A stretch of 64,000 bases of DNA from Niebla homalea (lineage: Eukaryota; Ascomycota; Lecanoromycetes; Lecanorales; Ramalinaceae), in contig JAHGAU010000009.1 of assembly GCA_019925105.1 (NCBI GenBank), forward strand, positions 558,001-622,000, read 5' to 3'. The notes below the pieces were generated by a model. That model was not told where the DNA came from. It worked only from the letters and a program-made list of their open reading frames with translations, and did not search any database. The translations under genes were made by a program, and so were the position numbers. Below, piece by piece: positions 23,366 to 35,598 of this stretch. The stretch's first letter is position 1, and each line of letters opens with the position of its first letter.

Positions 23366-24917
23366 TATCGCAGGTGGGTGCAGTCCACCGAGTGGGTGGT
23401 CTGCTGGGTCGCGGAGCTGTTCAACTCAGATGGTTGGCGGAGTGTGGGGTTACGCTCCTAAAGGAGGGGTATCGCGCCAGGGGAGAGTTGAGGAAGACGG
23501 AAGCAGCGATGGGAAAGAAGATAGGGACAGGGGGGCAAGAGGAGATTTATATGTACGCCCAAGTGGAGAAGTGAGGCGGAAAGGAGGCGTGGGAATGTAT
23601 GGGAATGTAAGAAAATGGGCGAAGGAGTGGAGGTCGCCGACGGGGTTCTATTAGTTTTTGCAAAGAAAGATATTTGAGACCTTTGCGGTTCCCCAATTGA
23701 TTGGCAACATGTGAATAGATAGTGCTAGATAAGCAGGGTTCTCGCCCCGACAGGATAATAGCTTCTTCAGCCTACTCACAGAGTTATAGTAACTTACTAT
23801 TCAGTCTTATTCTTACACCAAGCCTGCCGAAAGACGGCAAAAATGCAAAGAGGTCGTGTGCCTGCTTTAGGACGGTGTGCCCCGTAGATCCTCGATCCAG
23901 CCCAGGCGCGTGGTCGACTGTGTCTCCCGCGTCAGCGACTGCAAGGCATCGGACATCTGACACTTTGGTTGGAGGGAGACTCCAAATCCCAGACGGATCC
24001 AGTTTTTAGCATTCACACTTGACCGGTAGTTATCACAATTTGGCTGCGAAAGACGTCCCAGATCTCGGGGCTCGGAAAGGCAAGTGGTAACAATTGAGCC
24101 TTGAGGTGGGGGGAAGCTTTTGCCTAGCATCTAAGTACCGTGCATTGGTGCCTCCGTAGTGGCAGGAGAAGCAAGGCAAGCGAGATGTTATCGACATTGG
24201 GGAGGACCCTCGCGATAAGACAAGTCCGGGTGGTGATTGGCCAGGTCTACCTCTCTGAAAGACTGAAACTCGGCCACGCGGTTGTGGCGAGTGCTTCAGG
24301 GTGCTTCCGGGGAGCCGATACCCCTTTGCCAGACAGTAGTACGCAAGGTACCTTACCTTGCTTACTTACATACCTCTTGCATATTCCTGTATAGCTTCAA
24401 CACCATACTCCACCCACGGCATTTTGAAGTATGCGGCTGTGAATAGCATGAGCCCAACCTCGTCAATGACACTTTGGAAGGTGTCAGAAGCTCCCGCTTG
24501 CTATCTCTGGTCAGGACGTCGGAGATGGCCGACACCTACCTCTGTCACCCCCAAGACCTCTTCCTGAGACGGTAGTCGAAAGACGTCTTTGGTTTCAGGA
24601 GCTCAAGGACCAACAGAAACCTGGATTTGGTCATCTGGCTCTGATTCTATGCAAGATCGATCCATTAGATCCAATAAGGGAATTGCTATATCGATGCTTC
24701 CATCACATCTCTCCATGAACCCACATATAGTGACATGCCAGATGGCCTACCCAGATGCCCCACCCAGATGCCCCATTCCCAATGCAATCATCCAATCCAA
24801 CTTCTACAGCTTGTCATGTCCGCTTGTCAAAACTCATTCTGATGCGGTAGCATCATAAAACATGTCGTACCTCCATTCTTTTGATCATTCGGCCATCCCC
24901 GAAGCACTCCCCCTTCT
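23366..24917. other. 1.55-kb intergenic region upstream of the permease gene
   Basis: Lies between the permease start and the SPA2 stop. It contains a purine-rich leader (23450-23640), a palindromic AAGGTACCTT near 24346 and a short direct repeat CCCAGATGCCCC near 24750-24772. No coding region, tRNA or mobile element recognised. Confidence 0.5.
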
Positions 24918-27655
24918 TCAGCTGAAATCAATCCCATTCACTTCTCCTTCCACCCATGATGCCAACTCCTTGACCTCCCGAACCATCTCAAACCCAATCG
25001 GCGGGAGCTCTTGCACGTATTCTTTCCAGACGCTTTCGCTATTCACCTGCTCTCCTTCTCGCCCCTTGTCCTCCATTCTCTCCACCAATTGAGCAAGCGT
25101 GTCGGCCATGCCCATGGCTTTCGACCCTTCCGGTACAGATCGGGCTGTCTGATGGATGATCTGGCTCGTAGTGGAAGTCATCGAGGCCAAGGAATCAAGA
25201 ACGTCATGCGGAGGCGCCGATGTCCGTATCGCTGAAATCAGCGATTGGAGTGTCGCTCGAAGGGTATCTGTTCGAGAATCGAGGAAATTCTGAGACACGA
25301 TTAAGCATACACGTTGACTCCATCAACGGGAATACATCGCTGTCAAGCTCACCTTCAGTTCTTCGATCCTTCCAGTCATGTTGCTTGAATGACTTGTGGG
25401 CCCCTTTCTCGGCGACGCACCATTGGCAATGCCATTTGGTGCCGCCTTCCGCCCGTCTGCGGAGAAGGTGCGTGAGCTCAGCTGAGGCTTGCTGTCAATG
25501 CTATACGTGGAATCACCGCTAGATCGGCCGTTGGTGAGACCGTAATAGTCTGCAGGAGAGTCGACGACGTCACTGCTCGCGTCGTCGGCCGGATCGTCCA
25601 CTGAAGACGGTCGCATCTTCACCATTCGGATGGCTTCGACAACCGAGCTCGATAGATGCGATGCCGCTGCGTCCAGAAGAGAGACTGGAGACAAGCCTCG
25701 TGCGCCGGCAAAATTCCTAGCGGCTGTGATAAGGTTGTTGGCCGTTGCAGAGATCTTGTCCTTGATCTTCGGCCGTTGCTCATTGTCTCCCTGTGCTTGC
25801 GCCAGAAAATTGTCCAGGTCCAGAATGATATTCCTGACAGCAATAATCACCGCCTTGACATGTGGAAGCACGCTTTGTGGTTCTGACATCCGCGCGGAGC
25901 TGAGCAGCTCGTCGACAGCGATCTGGAACCTCGCGACATGTGCGCCTTGGATCATCCCATCTTGCGACGTGAAAGCAAGGTTAGTCGTCATTGACCCAGC
26001 ATCAACAGGATGCACAGATATCATCTTGGGGGAGCTATGGGTGCTCCTGGCTTGAGTTTTTGCGCGTGTGTACCTGCCTTTCCACTCTCGAACTTCGCTC
26101 TCCAATTTCTGTACCTGGCTGACCAACTGTTCTTCACGCTCGATTGAATCTATACCACGCTCGGATAGAGCTTTCATCTGTGTGAGCAGACCGGTGGCCT
26201 CCTGTCTGACCTGGGATGTCACCTCTTCTTGTCGTGCTAGATCTGATCGTATCTCTTGATGTAACTGGTCTAAAGCTTCGTAGCGGGACTTCCACTCACT
26301 GCCTCCCTGGGCTTGACTTGTCATGGCGTCTATTTGGTTTCTAAGCTCTCTTTCCCTGATGGCCTGTTCATTTCGCATCTTGTCGATCTCGGATTGCATG
26401 TTGGTGTTGAGTTCGTTCACACTCTGTAGCCTTTTTTCAAGATCGGATTGAAGGTCCGAGAATCTCTCGCGCTCGCTGGCAGCATTCTAGAAAGCACAAG
26501 TCAGTACTTGGACTACGATGCAAAGGATCTGCCACTCACCGATTGCTGTTCGTTGAGATGTCCTAGGATAGTGTCCTTCTCCTGAATCTTCTCTTCCATC
26601 CCCTTGATTCTACTTTGCAGCTCACTCACTTGTGCTTCAAATTCTGCAATAGCCCTCCGATCCTTTTCAGATGCGCCAGCACTCCGGGTCGTCAACGTGG
26701 TATCTCTCCTGCTCGCATAGACGTCACTGAGACCATCATCATCGTCATCCTCCACCATCGTACTCTTGTTCGGTATGATGGTGTTGCTCTGGAATTGTTT
26801 GGCTGTCGGTCGCCCATAAGGATCTTCTGGCCCGCCAGATCCTCCCATTGCCCCGAGCCCTTGTCCAGACAGAGATTGGTTTCTGGACCCGGATCCCGAG
26901 CCTCTCATACCATTTGGAGTGCCGACTCGACTCGGCGGCCCAAGAGCCGGGCTACCATGCCTTGGAATGTCGCGACCAGCAAAATTGGGATACCTTCTCT
27001 CCAGTTCGTAGAAGACATCCGTGGCCAGATCACGGAACCTTGGCGGAGGCAGCGTTGCTAGCTTCTGTCTGGCTTGGTTGCGCTTGGGGTGAAAATTGTC
27101 TCTTGGGAGAAGATATAGCGGCACCTGGCCGGGCCCGTTCGTTTGTTGGCCTGAAGTGCTTTGCCTTCTCAAAAGTTCATCATATACATCGGTGCTGAGC
27201 TCTTGAAACTGTACTCCAGATAGCCGGAGAAGCTTGTCTCTGGCTTTATTCGGCTTCATGTTGCCTTTCTCATCGCGTAGAGACTGGCCCAGGAATCTTT
27301 TCAAGATAGCGTAGTGTTGCGATAGCCTGTCTTCGGCCTGCATGGTCTGCCTCCTCTTCGCATCCGAGGAGGACATGGTAGTTCCATAGCTCGAGCGGGC
27401 CCCGATGGAATTGGGGGGTGAGGGACCGCCGGGGCGGGGCCCGTCGGGGCGAGGCCCGCTCATGCCATTCGACATGCGAACTTGAGTACCGTTTGAGGAG
27501 CCTGACATCGGAGGAGTGATGAGGTTGCTTCGATTATGGTGATGTCCGAAGCCCGGCGATCGTGGTGGTGGACCAGAATTATTGTAATGGGAGTAGACCG
27601 ACCATTCACTCCCGTTAGGTGAGAGTGGAGGTGGGCCTGCAGTATGGCCGTTCAT
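24918..27655 (-). CDS. SPA2: Polarisome scaffold Spa2 (SHD domains)
   Basis: Scaffold of the polarisome at hyphal tips; it binds MAP kinase pathway components and formin regulators. Exons 27655-26540, 26486-25353 and 25289-24918 (873 aa); introns of 53 and 63 nt with GTGAGT/GTGAGC donors, both phase 0. Two Spa2 homology (GIT/SHD) repeats: near residue 155 (RLSGVQFQELSTDVYDELLR) and near 215 (LATLPPPRFRDLATDVFYEL), joined by PRDNFHPKRNQAR. They follow a Gly/Pro/Ser-rich start (about 1-100). A long coiled coil runs from about residue 340 to 510. The last third has a helical region ending in the ordered domain around DELLSSARMS and the C-terminal VEGEVNGIDFS. Confidence 0.93.
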
Positions 27656-28452
27656 AATATGGAGAGAAGCGAGGGTGAATGCGGTTTCAAGGCGATCAAA
27701 GGTGGCAAAAGCATAGGAGGACGAATGACGACGGTCGCAGAGGCGTGATGGTTCGGCTGTCAGAAGGCTGGAAACAAAGACGACTGAGAGATCTGAGGAT
27801 TTACCCGTTACCCCGTTACGCGCTGCCTTTTGGTCTCACGTGGAGACGCATGAATGCTCGGAATGGAAGTTGATATCATGCGTGAGAGCTGGAACACCGG
27901 GGCAAGTATAAGTCTATGCGAAGATCTAGGGGAAGATCGATGCAAAGAAGGATGTGAGGCGAGATTCATTGATTCTCATCTTACACTGCGAGGCTCCAAT
28001 GTGGTACGGTCCTACGACTACGGGTGCTATGTTGTATTCCGTACTGGAAAAACCCACCGTCGCCTTTTCACCCATCCGATTGGCTCGTCTGCTGTCCAAT
28101 AATCTCTCATCCCCTTGCCCCTTTCCGCCTTCCAGCTTTGGCAGCATTTTCGTCCTTTGATTCAGTTGCGAAGATGAAGACAGACCATCATCAATGTCCC
28201 TTGTGATAGACCGTCGGCCTGATGTGTATGGTTATTTGTCTAATGAAGCGCTCACTCGTGCAATCTCCGGATAGGGTATGCATCTGCGCTCATGATGCTT
28301 TCACAAGTTCTTCCTTCCCTTCATTGGACTACCGTGTCATCCAAAAAGTAGCTCGCGATGATAATGCAAATCACGGGCGAGAGCGTCTGAACAGTCGTGG
28401 GACTGATCGAGTCATGTTGTTAGCCCAACCTTTACTTATGCCGATATACCCT
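27656..28452. other. Intergenic region upstream of SPA2
   Basis: 797 bp between the HMG-CoA reductase stop and the SPA2 start, both on the minus strand. Short open frames on both strands have no recognisable protein features. Confidence 0.5.
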
Positions 28453-31400
28453 TCACTTCATGCTGGTCATGCTCAACCCTTCGGCCATTTGGCCCTTGCT
28501 AGGAGCACTGCTCACGGCAGTGGCCACTGGAGTGCTGATTCGGGTCGGGACCGCACTGCGATTGTGCGCCATGTGAGCTTTCACCAGGTGCCCGGCAGCC
28601 AAAGCACTGCAGAGGCTGAGCTCGCCTGCTAGCACAGCAGCAGCCACTATTCGTGCCAGCTGCCGCGCATTCGTTCCAGGAGTGATGCTATGCGCTCCAC
28701 GAACCCCCAGCAGATCAAGGCAGGCGCCCTGCGGTTCGAGAACAGTCCCACCACCTATAGTGCCGACCTCGATGCAAGGCATCGAGACCGATATCTGGAG
28801 GTTCCCATTGAGACTGACGCAGTCAGTCACTCACCATACCCAAGCGGAGCATGAGGCCAGGAATCAAGACTCACTTTCTCATCACCGTGATGCAATTACT
28901 GCTCTCCACGTTCTGCGCCGGATCCTGACCTGTAGCGATGAACATGGCCGTCACAATGTTGCCCGCATGGGCATTGTTCCCGCCAATGCTGCCGGCCATC
29001 GCGCTGCCAATGAAATTCTTGCTTGTGTTCAATTCCACCAGAGCGTTGACATCGCTCTTTAACACACTGCGGACAACGTCGCCAGGTATGATGGCCTCTG
29101 CAACGACGCTCTTGCCTCTCCCATCAATCCAGTTGATTGCCGACGGTTTCTTGTCGATGCAGTAGTTGCCCGATAATGAGATGATTGACATGTCCTCAAA
29201 CCCACTCTCGTTCATCATCACGTTCAACGCACATTCGACCCCTTTGGAAATCATGTTCATGCCCATCGCATCGCCAGTGGTCGTCTTGAAACGGATGTAC
29301 AAGTAGGTGCCGGCCAACGCAGTCCTCATGGTCTGTAGTCGAGCGAAGCGGCTCGTCGAATTGAACGCTCGTCTCATCGTTCTTTGACCATCCTCTGAAT
29401 CGAGCCAAACCTTGGCGGCTCCCGCGCGAGCTAGGGTTTGGAAGCCACAACAGGGACCACGCGTCATGCCATCGCCTGTCAAGACTGTTGTCGCTCCACC
29501 AGCAGAATTGATCGCCTTACAGCCCCTATTTGTACTGGCGACGAGCACACCCTCGGTCGTTGCCATCGGAAGGTAATAAGCTTGGCCATCAATGATCATT
29601 GGTCCTGCCACTCCAAGCGGTATCGGCATATATCCTATCACGTTCTCACAGCACGCGCCGTGCACGTTCTCGTAGTTGTAATTTTCATAGGGTATGTCGG
29701 ATGTCTCTAAAAGGCTCGTGTATTCAGAGGTAGCTGGCGTCCTCGAAACCAGTGCTCTCCTAATCTTGACGGCCCGTGTTAAAGACTCCAATTTTGTCAT
29801 TACACCTGCATTGTCCAGGGTCTTCTCAAGAGCGTATCCTGGGATCTTGCCACGAACCGTCAAGTCCGTGAGCTCGCTGTCCGTCAGGTAGGCTGCTTGC
29901 CTATCCCTCAACATTTGCTCTCGGTCAGCAGGCGTTCTGGACCCTCCTCCAAGCTGATCATTGACTGGCCTATCTCCTCTCATGACGGGTGAAGCTCTAG
30001 TCCTCACAGGTTCCAGAGCTTGAGATCTTAGGCCTCTGTCACGGACAGGACTTTGAGCAGGGGCTTGGCGACGTGGAGCAGCTTCCACAAATCCTCTTGG
30101 TTCCTTAATAGTCCATCGTGCGGCATTGAACAGATATCCATTGAGTACAACGCTGATAGTCAGGGCAAGAATTATCCATTTGCTCACAACCGGGTCTTCG
30201 AGACTCTTTAGCACGCCTTCGACGACCCTGCCGCCAACAAAGTAATCAAGAAGATGATCCGTATACTCGCCATCGAGAAAAGTGTCCTGATTGTCGCCAA
30301 ATGCTTCCTCGGCGAGATTGAGATCATACTTGATTGGCGGAAGTATCGTGACCATGATCGATCTATCCTGTTCGAACGCCTGATGATAGAGAAAGTCCAG
30401 GCCGTTTTGGGCAACTTTGAATGGGTCCATCGATGGAGGACTGAGTACATTGGAAAAGCCAGACATGAATGCAGGGGCCGCAGCCCTTTTACTGGAGCGG
30501 AAAGGGATGGTGCAAAGATTCACCGTATTGATCAGAAGGAAGCCTGTAACCATCAGGACCTTGAATTTGGGGATGCTACTGTCTCGGGCCTTTTTCCCAA
30601 ACACGCTAGATCGTCGACCGGAGCCGTTGTGTTCAAAGGCCTCGTCTTCGGTTCTGGATTTTGTGAGCTCTTCGTTGGTAGCTACGTTCTCAGCGACACG
30701 TCTGCTTATTCCTTCTTCCTGGAGTGCTCTACTGGTCGCCACGTGGCGTTTGATCCGATTGATCTCCAGCTTGACGCTGAGTATGGCAGTGTAAAATGTA
30801 AATAGCAAGATGGCGTCAAAGAAGAGGATCCAGGCTGCAAGGAAGCAAAATTGGGTCAAACCACCTTGAACGCCTGAGAAGGCACCCAAGATCAAGAGCG
30901 TGATCTCGATGGCGTAGTCTCGCATGATTTCAAAGCCTTTATCCCGGACAGCAGTGTGAAGGGATGACTGTATGGTTTTGGATGAACTTGGACCATTCAT
31001 CATGTCCGGCTCGGCCCTGGATCCTTGCCGTTTTTGCCCAGGGACGCTGCCAAAACCGCCTTGGTAAGGATAATGGGCTTTTCAAACCCGATTGTAACGA
31101 CCAGGAATGGCAGCCCCTCGGAAAGCAGTACAAAATTGATAGGTACTCCGAGCTTCGTTGTCACGATCAAGCCGAAGAGAAATGCAAAGACCGAGGAGAT
31201 GAGAACAGAAGTCGCTAACCAGAAGTTTGAACCCATGTGTCTCATTGACATGAACAAGGAGACAAATGTCAGATGCATAGACAGGTATCCAAGAATCATG
31301 ATGACGATGTCCAACGTTTCTGCGTTCTGCGTCCATTTCAGCTCTCCAGATGGAAACAAGGGAGGTGGATTGGAATACCTCAAGTAGGTCGACAAATCCG

Positions 31401-32169
31401 GTCCAGGCGCTACGAGCGGACTTTGCCAACGAGGTCCTAGAAGACTCACCATCCGTTTTGGCGGCTTTCATTATCCATCTTTTTGGGTCTGCGATGCAAT
31501 GCTCTTCGCTATTGATAGCAGTCTCTGCAAGTGAAGGGAGTCTTATCTCTTGCAGCTCGTCCAGGCAGGTCGGGGCAGCTTCGTAGGGCACGGCAAATGC
31601 CAGGGAAGTATCTTGAGAGATAGAATGCAAGGGATTGCCTGTAGATGGTAGAAGCTGCACCGATTTGTTCCTGTGGGTAAAGACTTCTTGCGGTAAGGGT
31701 GCATGTCGGGGGAAGGTGTTGGAGAGGGAATCCGGAAAGACCAGAGTCAGGAGAACGAGCTGTTGGGCATCCTATCTGCTGAGTTAGTCGACACTCCCCA
31801 ATGGATAAAGATGAGATAGACCTCGACTCGATCCTTCGCTGAAATGGAATCACTCTGCCATTTCCAGGATGTTTCGTCGCCCAACCGCAGCTTTCGACCG
31901 GCTTCAGTCAGAGAGGTCAAATCTGTACTTCTTACGCCATTGCCCAGGCTTGTGTGACCAAGCAAGCTACCTTCCAGCACGCCAACGTAGCAGGTACTGG
32001 CGAGCAACGCAACAGACACAATTGTATGTATAGGATGGGTGAAGGCACTGCGGGAGACCCATTGCAACACATTGGTGATTTGCTTGTTTAGATAGCTGGG
32101 ATTCAGGGTAGGTCCGGTGTGTTTGTGCTCGTGACGAAGGCGTGCGGGTAACAGAGAGGCTCCAAGCAT
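28453..32169 (-). CDS. HMG1: HMG-CoA reductase (sterol/isoprenoid pathway)
   Basis: Reduces HMG-CoA to mevalonate with 2 NADPH, the committed step of sterol synthesis, in the ER membrane. Exons 32169-31822, 31771-31379, 31326 to about 31057, about 31009-28875 and 28813-28453; about 1168 aa. The first, second and last joins are sound ([29 protein letters not shown]). The third is doubtful: the frame changes between 31077 and 31003, explained either by a weak 47-nt intron (31010-31056, GTTTTG..CCGAG) or by a one-base sequence error. The sterol-sensing region follows [20 protein letters not shown]. Catalytic domain: [16 protein letters not shown] (Glu), [11 protein letters not shown] (Asp), [15 protein letters not shown] (Lys) and [12 protein letters not shown] (His; the Ser corresponds to the AMPK site of animal enzymes). 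Confidence 0.95.
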
Positions 32170-32921
32170 TGTAGCGGTCTTAGGTCTTCACAGGCAGAGG
32201 GGAAGATGACAAGGTGATCATTAAGCGGCTTCGCTATGGCGCGGTGAACCTCTGAAACTGTTTAGCCTCTATTCACTCTCCTGGAATGGTTGGTTGCACA
32301 TGCGCGATTATGTCAGTACAACTGGCTGGTAGCAAGCCCGAAGTTGACCGATTGCGCCAGGCTCGGGACATGGGATAAATGATTTGAAGTGAATAAAGGT
32401 GGAGAGGGGGAAATTTTCTCTTAGAGCGGTGCCAATGGCCAAATGGACATACTAGATTACTAGTACGCAAATGTCTTTTGCTGCGCAGCAACGATGCATG
32501 ATTTGAAGCTGTTCAGGTATCGCAGAATAAAAAAAACCGTTAGCGGCCAGCGATTAGGCAGCGGATCGTGTTACGCCAAAAAGGTTAGCTGTTTCGCCTT
32601 GGAGGCCAAATAGGGGCGACATTATTGCCGGCTCAGGCAAGAGAGATGCGGGACAGAACCAATTCTGGACACTGATCGGGAGTCACGAGAGACAGCTACT
32701 GCAGAGTCGATCCCCAACGTGCCAATTCGCCCAGTACAGGCCCCTGTGTGAACCCTTTTTTTCTCAAGCTACTCAGATGTGATGAGACCCGTAAGACCCT
32801 CAATTACTCGATACAGGAGGTAAACATCCAACTCCTCATACCGTCCAGACCGTCCAGCGCACCCTCCGAATGAGACCGAGGCAAGTCTCTCACTCAGGAC
32901 ATGATGAGACAGCATTGTCCT
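32170..32921. promoter_or_regulatory. Upstream region of HMG-CoA reductase
   Basis: 752 bp between the HMG1 start and the stop of the next minus-strand gene. No sterol element could be assigned by eye. Confidence 0.4.
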
Positions 32922-33454
32922 CTACTTCTTGCCATTCTTCGCCTTCTTGGCCGCTGGCTGCTCCTCTTCGGCTTCTGCGCTCCGTTTGTTACTTACGCGC
33001 GAGCTCTTACGCGTACCTTCAGCTGGCTGCTTCTTCTCTTTCTTGGGAGCTTTCGGCTTGCTGTCAGCTTTCTTCGCAGTGGCCTTTTTGCCAGAATTCG
33101 CCTTTGGCTTATCCTCCTTTCCCTCCTGTCCCTCCTGTCCCTCCTGTCCCTCCTCGCCACCGTCATCTTTCACTTCTTTCTGCTTCTTGTCCTCAGGCTT
33201 GGGTTTGGGTGCGCCTTTGGTGGGCTCATTGGCCGAACCTGGCTCATTTTCATACCCACCGCCACGCTTCTCGTATTCCTGGGAGATCTTTCCAGCCTAG
33301 AGTGCAGGCCGCCCTGTTAACATCCGTGGTGACGCGAATAATCAAGCTCCATGACGTAGACTGTGCGCAAAGGACAGGTGTGCATAGCTCAAGGAGAGTC
33401 GCATACCTTCCATGCTGCCATCTGGCCCTTTCCGCCGCCGTCCTTATTTGGCAT
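32922..33454 (-). CDS. Small basic Lys/Ala-rich protein, conserved in filamentous fungi
   Basis: Two exons, 33454-33407 and 33296-32922 (140 aa), with a 110-nt intron (GTATGC..CTCTAG). The splice joins GQMAAWK to AGKISQEYEKRGG and then YENEPGSANEPTKGAPKPKP, an N-terminal signature I recall from an unnamed fungal family. The rest is highly charged: a GQE-type repeat from a 9-bp DNA repeat (about 33115-33160), then alternating Lys, Ala and Pro blocks resembling a histone H1 tail, ending in KKAKNGKK. A nuclear, nucleic-acid-binding role is plausible from composition only. Confidence 0.8.
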
Positions 33455-33868
33455 CTGTTTCACATCTTCAACGCGATTTCAGCTATGTCCGACGAAAGTC
33501 AGGGGAGTCACAACCAACCTTCTTTTGCTTCTTCGCGCAGCTTCGGGTCGGTGGGCTTTCCTTTGGATGACACCATATTTGCGATTTGTCTAGAAAGATA
33601 TGTTGGGGTGCGTCAATTGCAATTTCAATTGCTTCAATCTGCAAGGCGACGCAGCGAGGAAAAGGGAGCGAACAGGAGCGCGTTGCGAGAATAACAGCAG
33701 CTAGCTGCATTGATGACGACAGGCGGCAAAAGATCTTCCAACCTAATCTTGCAGGAACGCGCTAGTGGATGACCTATCAAATAATCCGTATTCAAATTCA
33801 CTCTTTCCGGAACATCGACAAGATTGGACAGAATAATCATGTCTCCAAGATTTGCTCAGGATTGACAG
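33455..33868. other. Intergenic region, no gene seen
   Basis: Upstream region of the small basic protein gene and 3' side of the nicotinamidase gene. Nothing recognised. Confidence 0.5.
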
Positions 33869-34627
33869 TCACCTCAACCCCTTGACTCTCGCGACTTCTG
33901 GACCATGAAGCTGGACCACCCTCACACCCGCCTTATCCAGCTCCTTTGTGGTTGCACCCCACCCTGAAGGGCCTGGGTCAACGCTCTTGACAGCCTCGGC
34001 TACAACAACGGTCACAAAGCCTTCTTTTTGGGCATCTAAAGCGGTGCATTTGACACAGAAATCTCCAGCCAGACCAACGATGAAGACGTGAGTGACGGAG
34101 TTGTTGGTCAAGACCTCAGCAAGATCCTGGCTCGCCGCAGCTGACGTTTTACCACCAAAGACATCGGCGAAAGCCGAAAGCATCTCTAGACGTTCATCTC
34201 TACCCTTGTCCACGATAGAGTCAATCGTGGATACGTCTATCTCTGGAATGATTTTTGCGCCAGGTGTGTTTTCAACGCAATGGATCGGCCAGATAGAAAT
34301 GCTACGCTGTTCCACATGGTTCGATGGATTCTCGATCGTGACAGTAGATTCGAAGGTCTTATTGTTCCGAGCATGCGATGACTCAAAGGAGACATGGTTT
34401 GCAGGGTGCCAATCTCTTGTGGCGATCTTCAGGACGAAGGGCAAGGAAAGCAGCTCATTAATAGCTCCCGAAATGTCTCGTCCCCCTGCGATTGCAAGGC
34501 TGCCATTCTATAACAGCATAAGCTCTTGGTGTACGGGCTACCAGCAAAAGCTGAACAAAGCGCCTACAGGTGGGCAGAAATCCTCCTGCATGTCGACGAC
34601 CAGCAATGCAGGCCTGAATTCATCCAT
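33869..34627 (-). CDS. PNC1: Nicotinamidase (Pnc1-like)
   Basis: Hydrolyses nicotinamide to nicotinate and ammonia in the NAD salvage pathway, relieving inhibition of sirtuins. Exons 34627-34568 and 34507-33869 (232 aa); the 60-nt intron (GTAGGC..TTATAG) joins EDFCPP to NGSLAIAGG. The cysteine-hydrolase residues are visible: Asp in ALLVVDMQEDF, a Lys in IDSIVDKGRD and the nucleophile Cys in GLAGDFCVKCTALDA. The metal site DWHPANHVSF is intact. The frame is open upstream of the ATG at 34627 with another ATG at 34750, but those codons look like leader sequence. Confidence 0.93.
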
Positions 34628-34927
34628 GTCTGTGCTTAAGGCGTACGAGTATTTGAGGAATCGCTGATTGAGATGGTGATTTACATCGGACACAAGTTGG
34701 AGATTCTGGAAGCTTCGGCGCAAACGCAACGAGCAACGAGCAACGAGCAACGAGCAACAAGCAACAGGAGGTATTGAGGTATTTCACTTTGAGATGGGAG
34801 TATCCGAAGCCCTTAGTGCCCGAGCTGCAAAGTCATTTGGAGCTTGTCATCGGTTGGTCATGGGTAGCGCCAAGACCGGCGAATTTGAAACATGGCCTGC
34901 TAAGTTTGGCCACTCCCAATCACTTCC
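34628..34927. repeat. Intergenic region with a 7-bp tandem repeat
   Basis: A tandem array of GCAACGA units, about five copies with the last one degraded, lies at about 34726-34767. The rest of the interval shows nothing. Confidence 0.6.
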
Positions 34928-35133
34928 TCAAGACCTCAAGGCCACTCGTCGACCCGACTTTCTGACCTCTTGATTGAAGCCTCAAGCAGAAATAGAGGTG
35001 TCGTTTCAGAATCCTGAAACTGGAAACTCACCTGCTCTTCCGTCACGAAGAATTCTGTTGATGCCAGTTGTGCTTCGCGCTCCACCAATCTTCTAAAGCC
35101 AGGAATAGTCTTCTGCTTCATCAACAATAGCAT
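34928..35133 (-). CDS. Possible small two-exon gene
   Basis: ATG at 35133, exon 35133-35032, a GTGAGT donor at 35031, possible acceptor CAAGAG before 34966, second exon 34966-34928; 46 aa. The first exon reads well as protein (TIPGFRRLVEREAQLAS, FFVTEEQ) and continues as VRKSGRRVALRS. The strong donor directly after the open stretch is the main support. No domain recognised; it could be an expressed leader or chance. Confidence 0.3.
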
Positions 35134-35598
35134 AGTGTTTAGTTTTATCTTACAATTTTCAGTCTATTGGTAACTGCTGCTTGTGCGTGATCTTTCGGGA
35201 AAGAGATGTGGATGGTTCGTATCGTACAACTCTTGGAATTTGGTCCCGTGATATTCACTTCATCAATCATTGATGATGGCAGTCATCCCCACCGGTTTCC
35301 CCGGGTTACAGGTCATTGTCCTTGACACCGACCATATTTCTTTGTCAAATCGTTCCCCTTCTTCATACAATCAATTCTTCTGGAAGAGCACATTCATTTC
35401 TTTGTCCGACAATCAACACGCTGAGCGTGCATTGTCTTTCTTGTTCGATACTTGTTTAATGCACATCTACATGCCCATTCCTTGTTAAGTCCCCATCAGA
35501 CTTCTTCGGTCCAGTAACAGCTTGTCTATTACATCCCATCTCAGACGCAGGTCGTACACAAACACTCGTTCCCAGATCCAACCCAAGCACTCCTCACC
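35134..35598. promoter_or_regulatory. Upstream region of the LPMO-like gene
   Basis: 465 bp containing the 5' leader of the secreted-protein gene. A pyrimidine-rich stretch precedes the ATG. No motif assigned. Confidence 0.4.
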
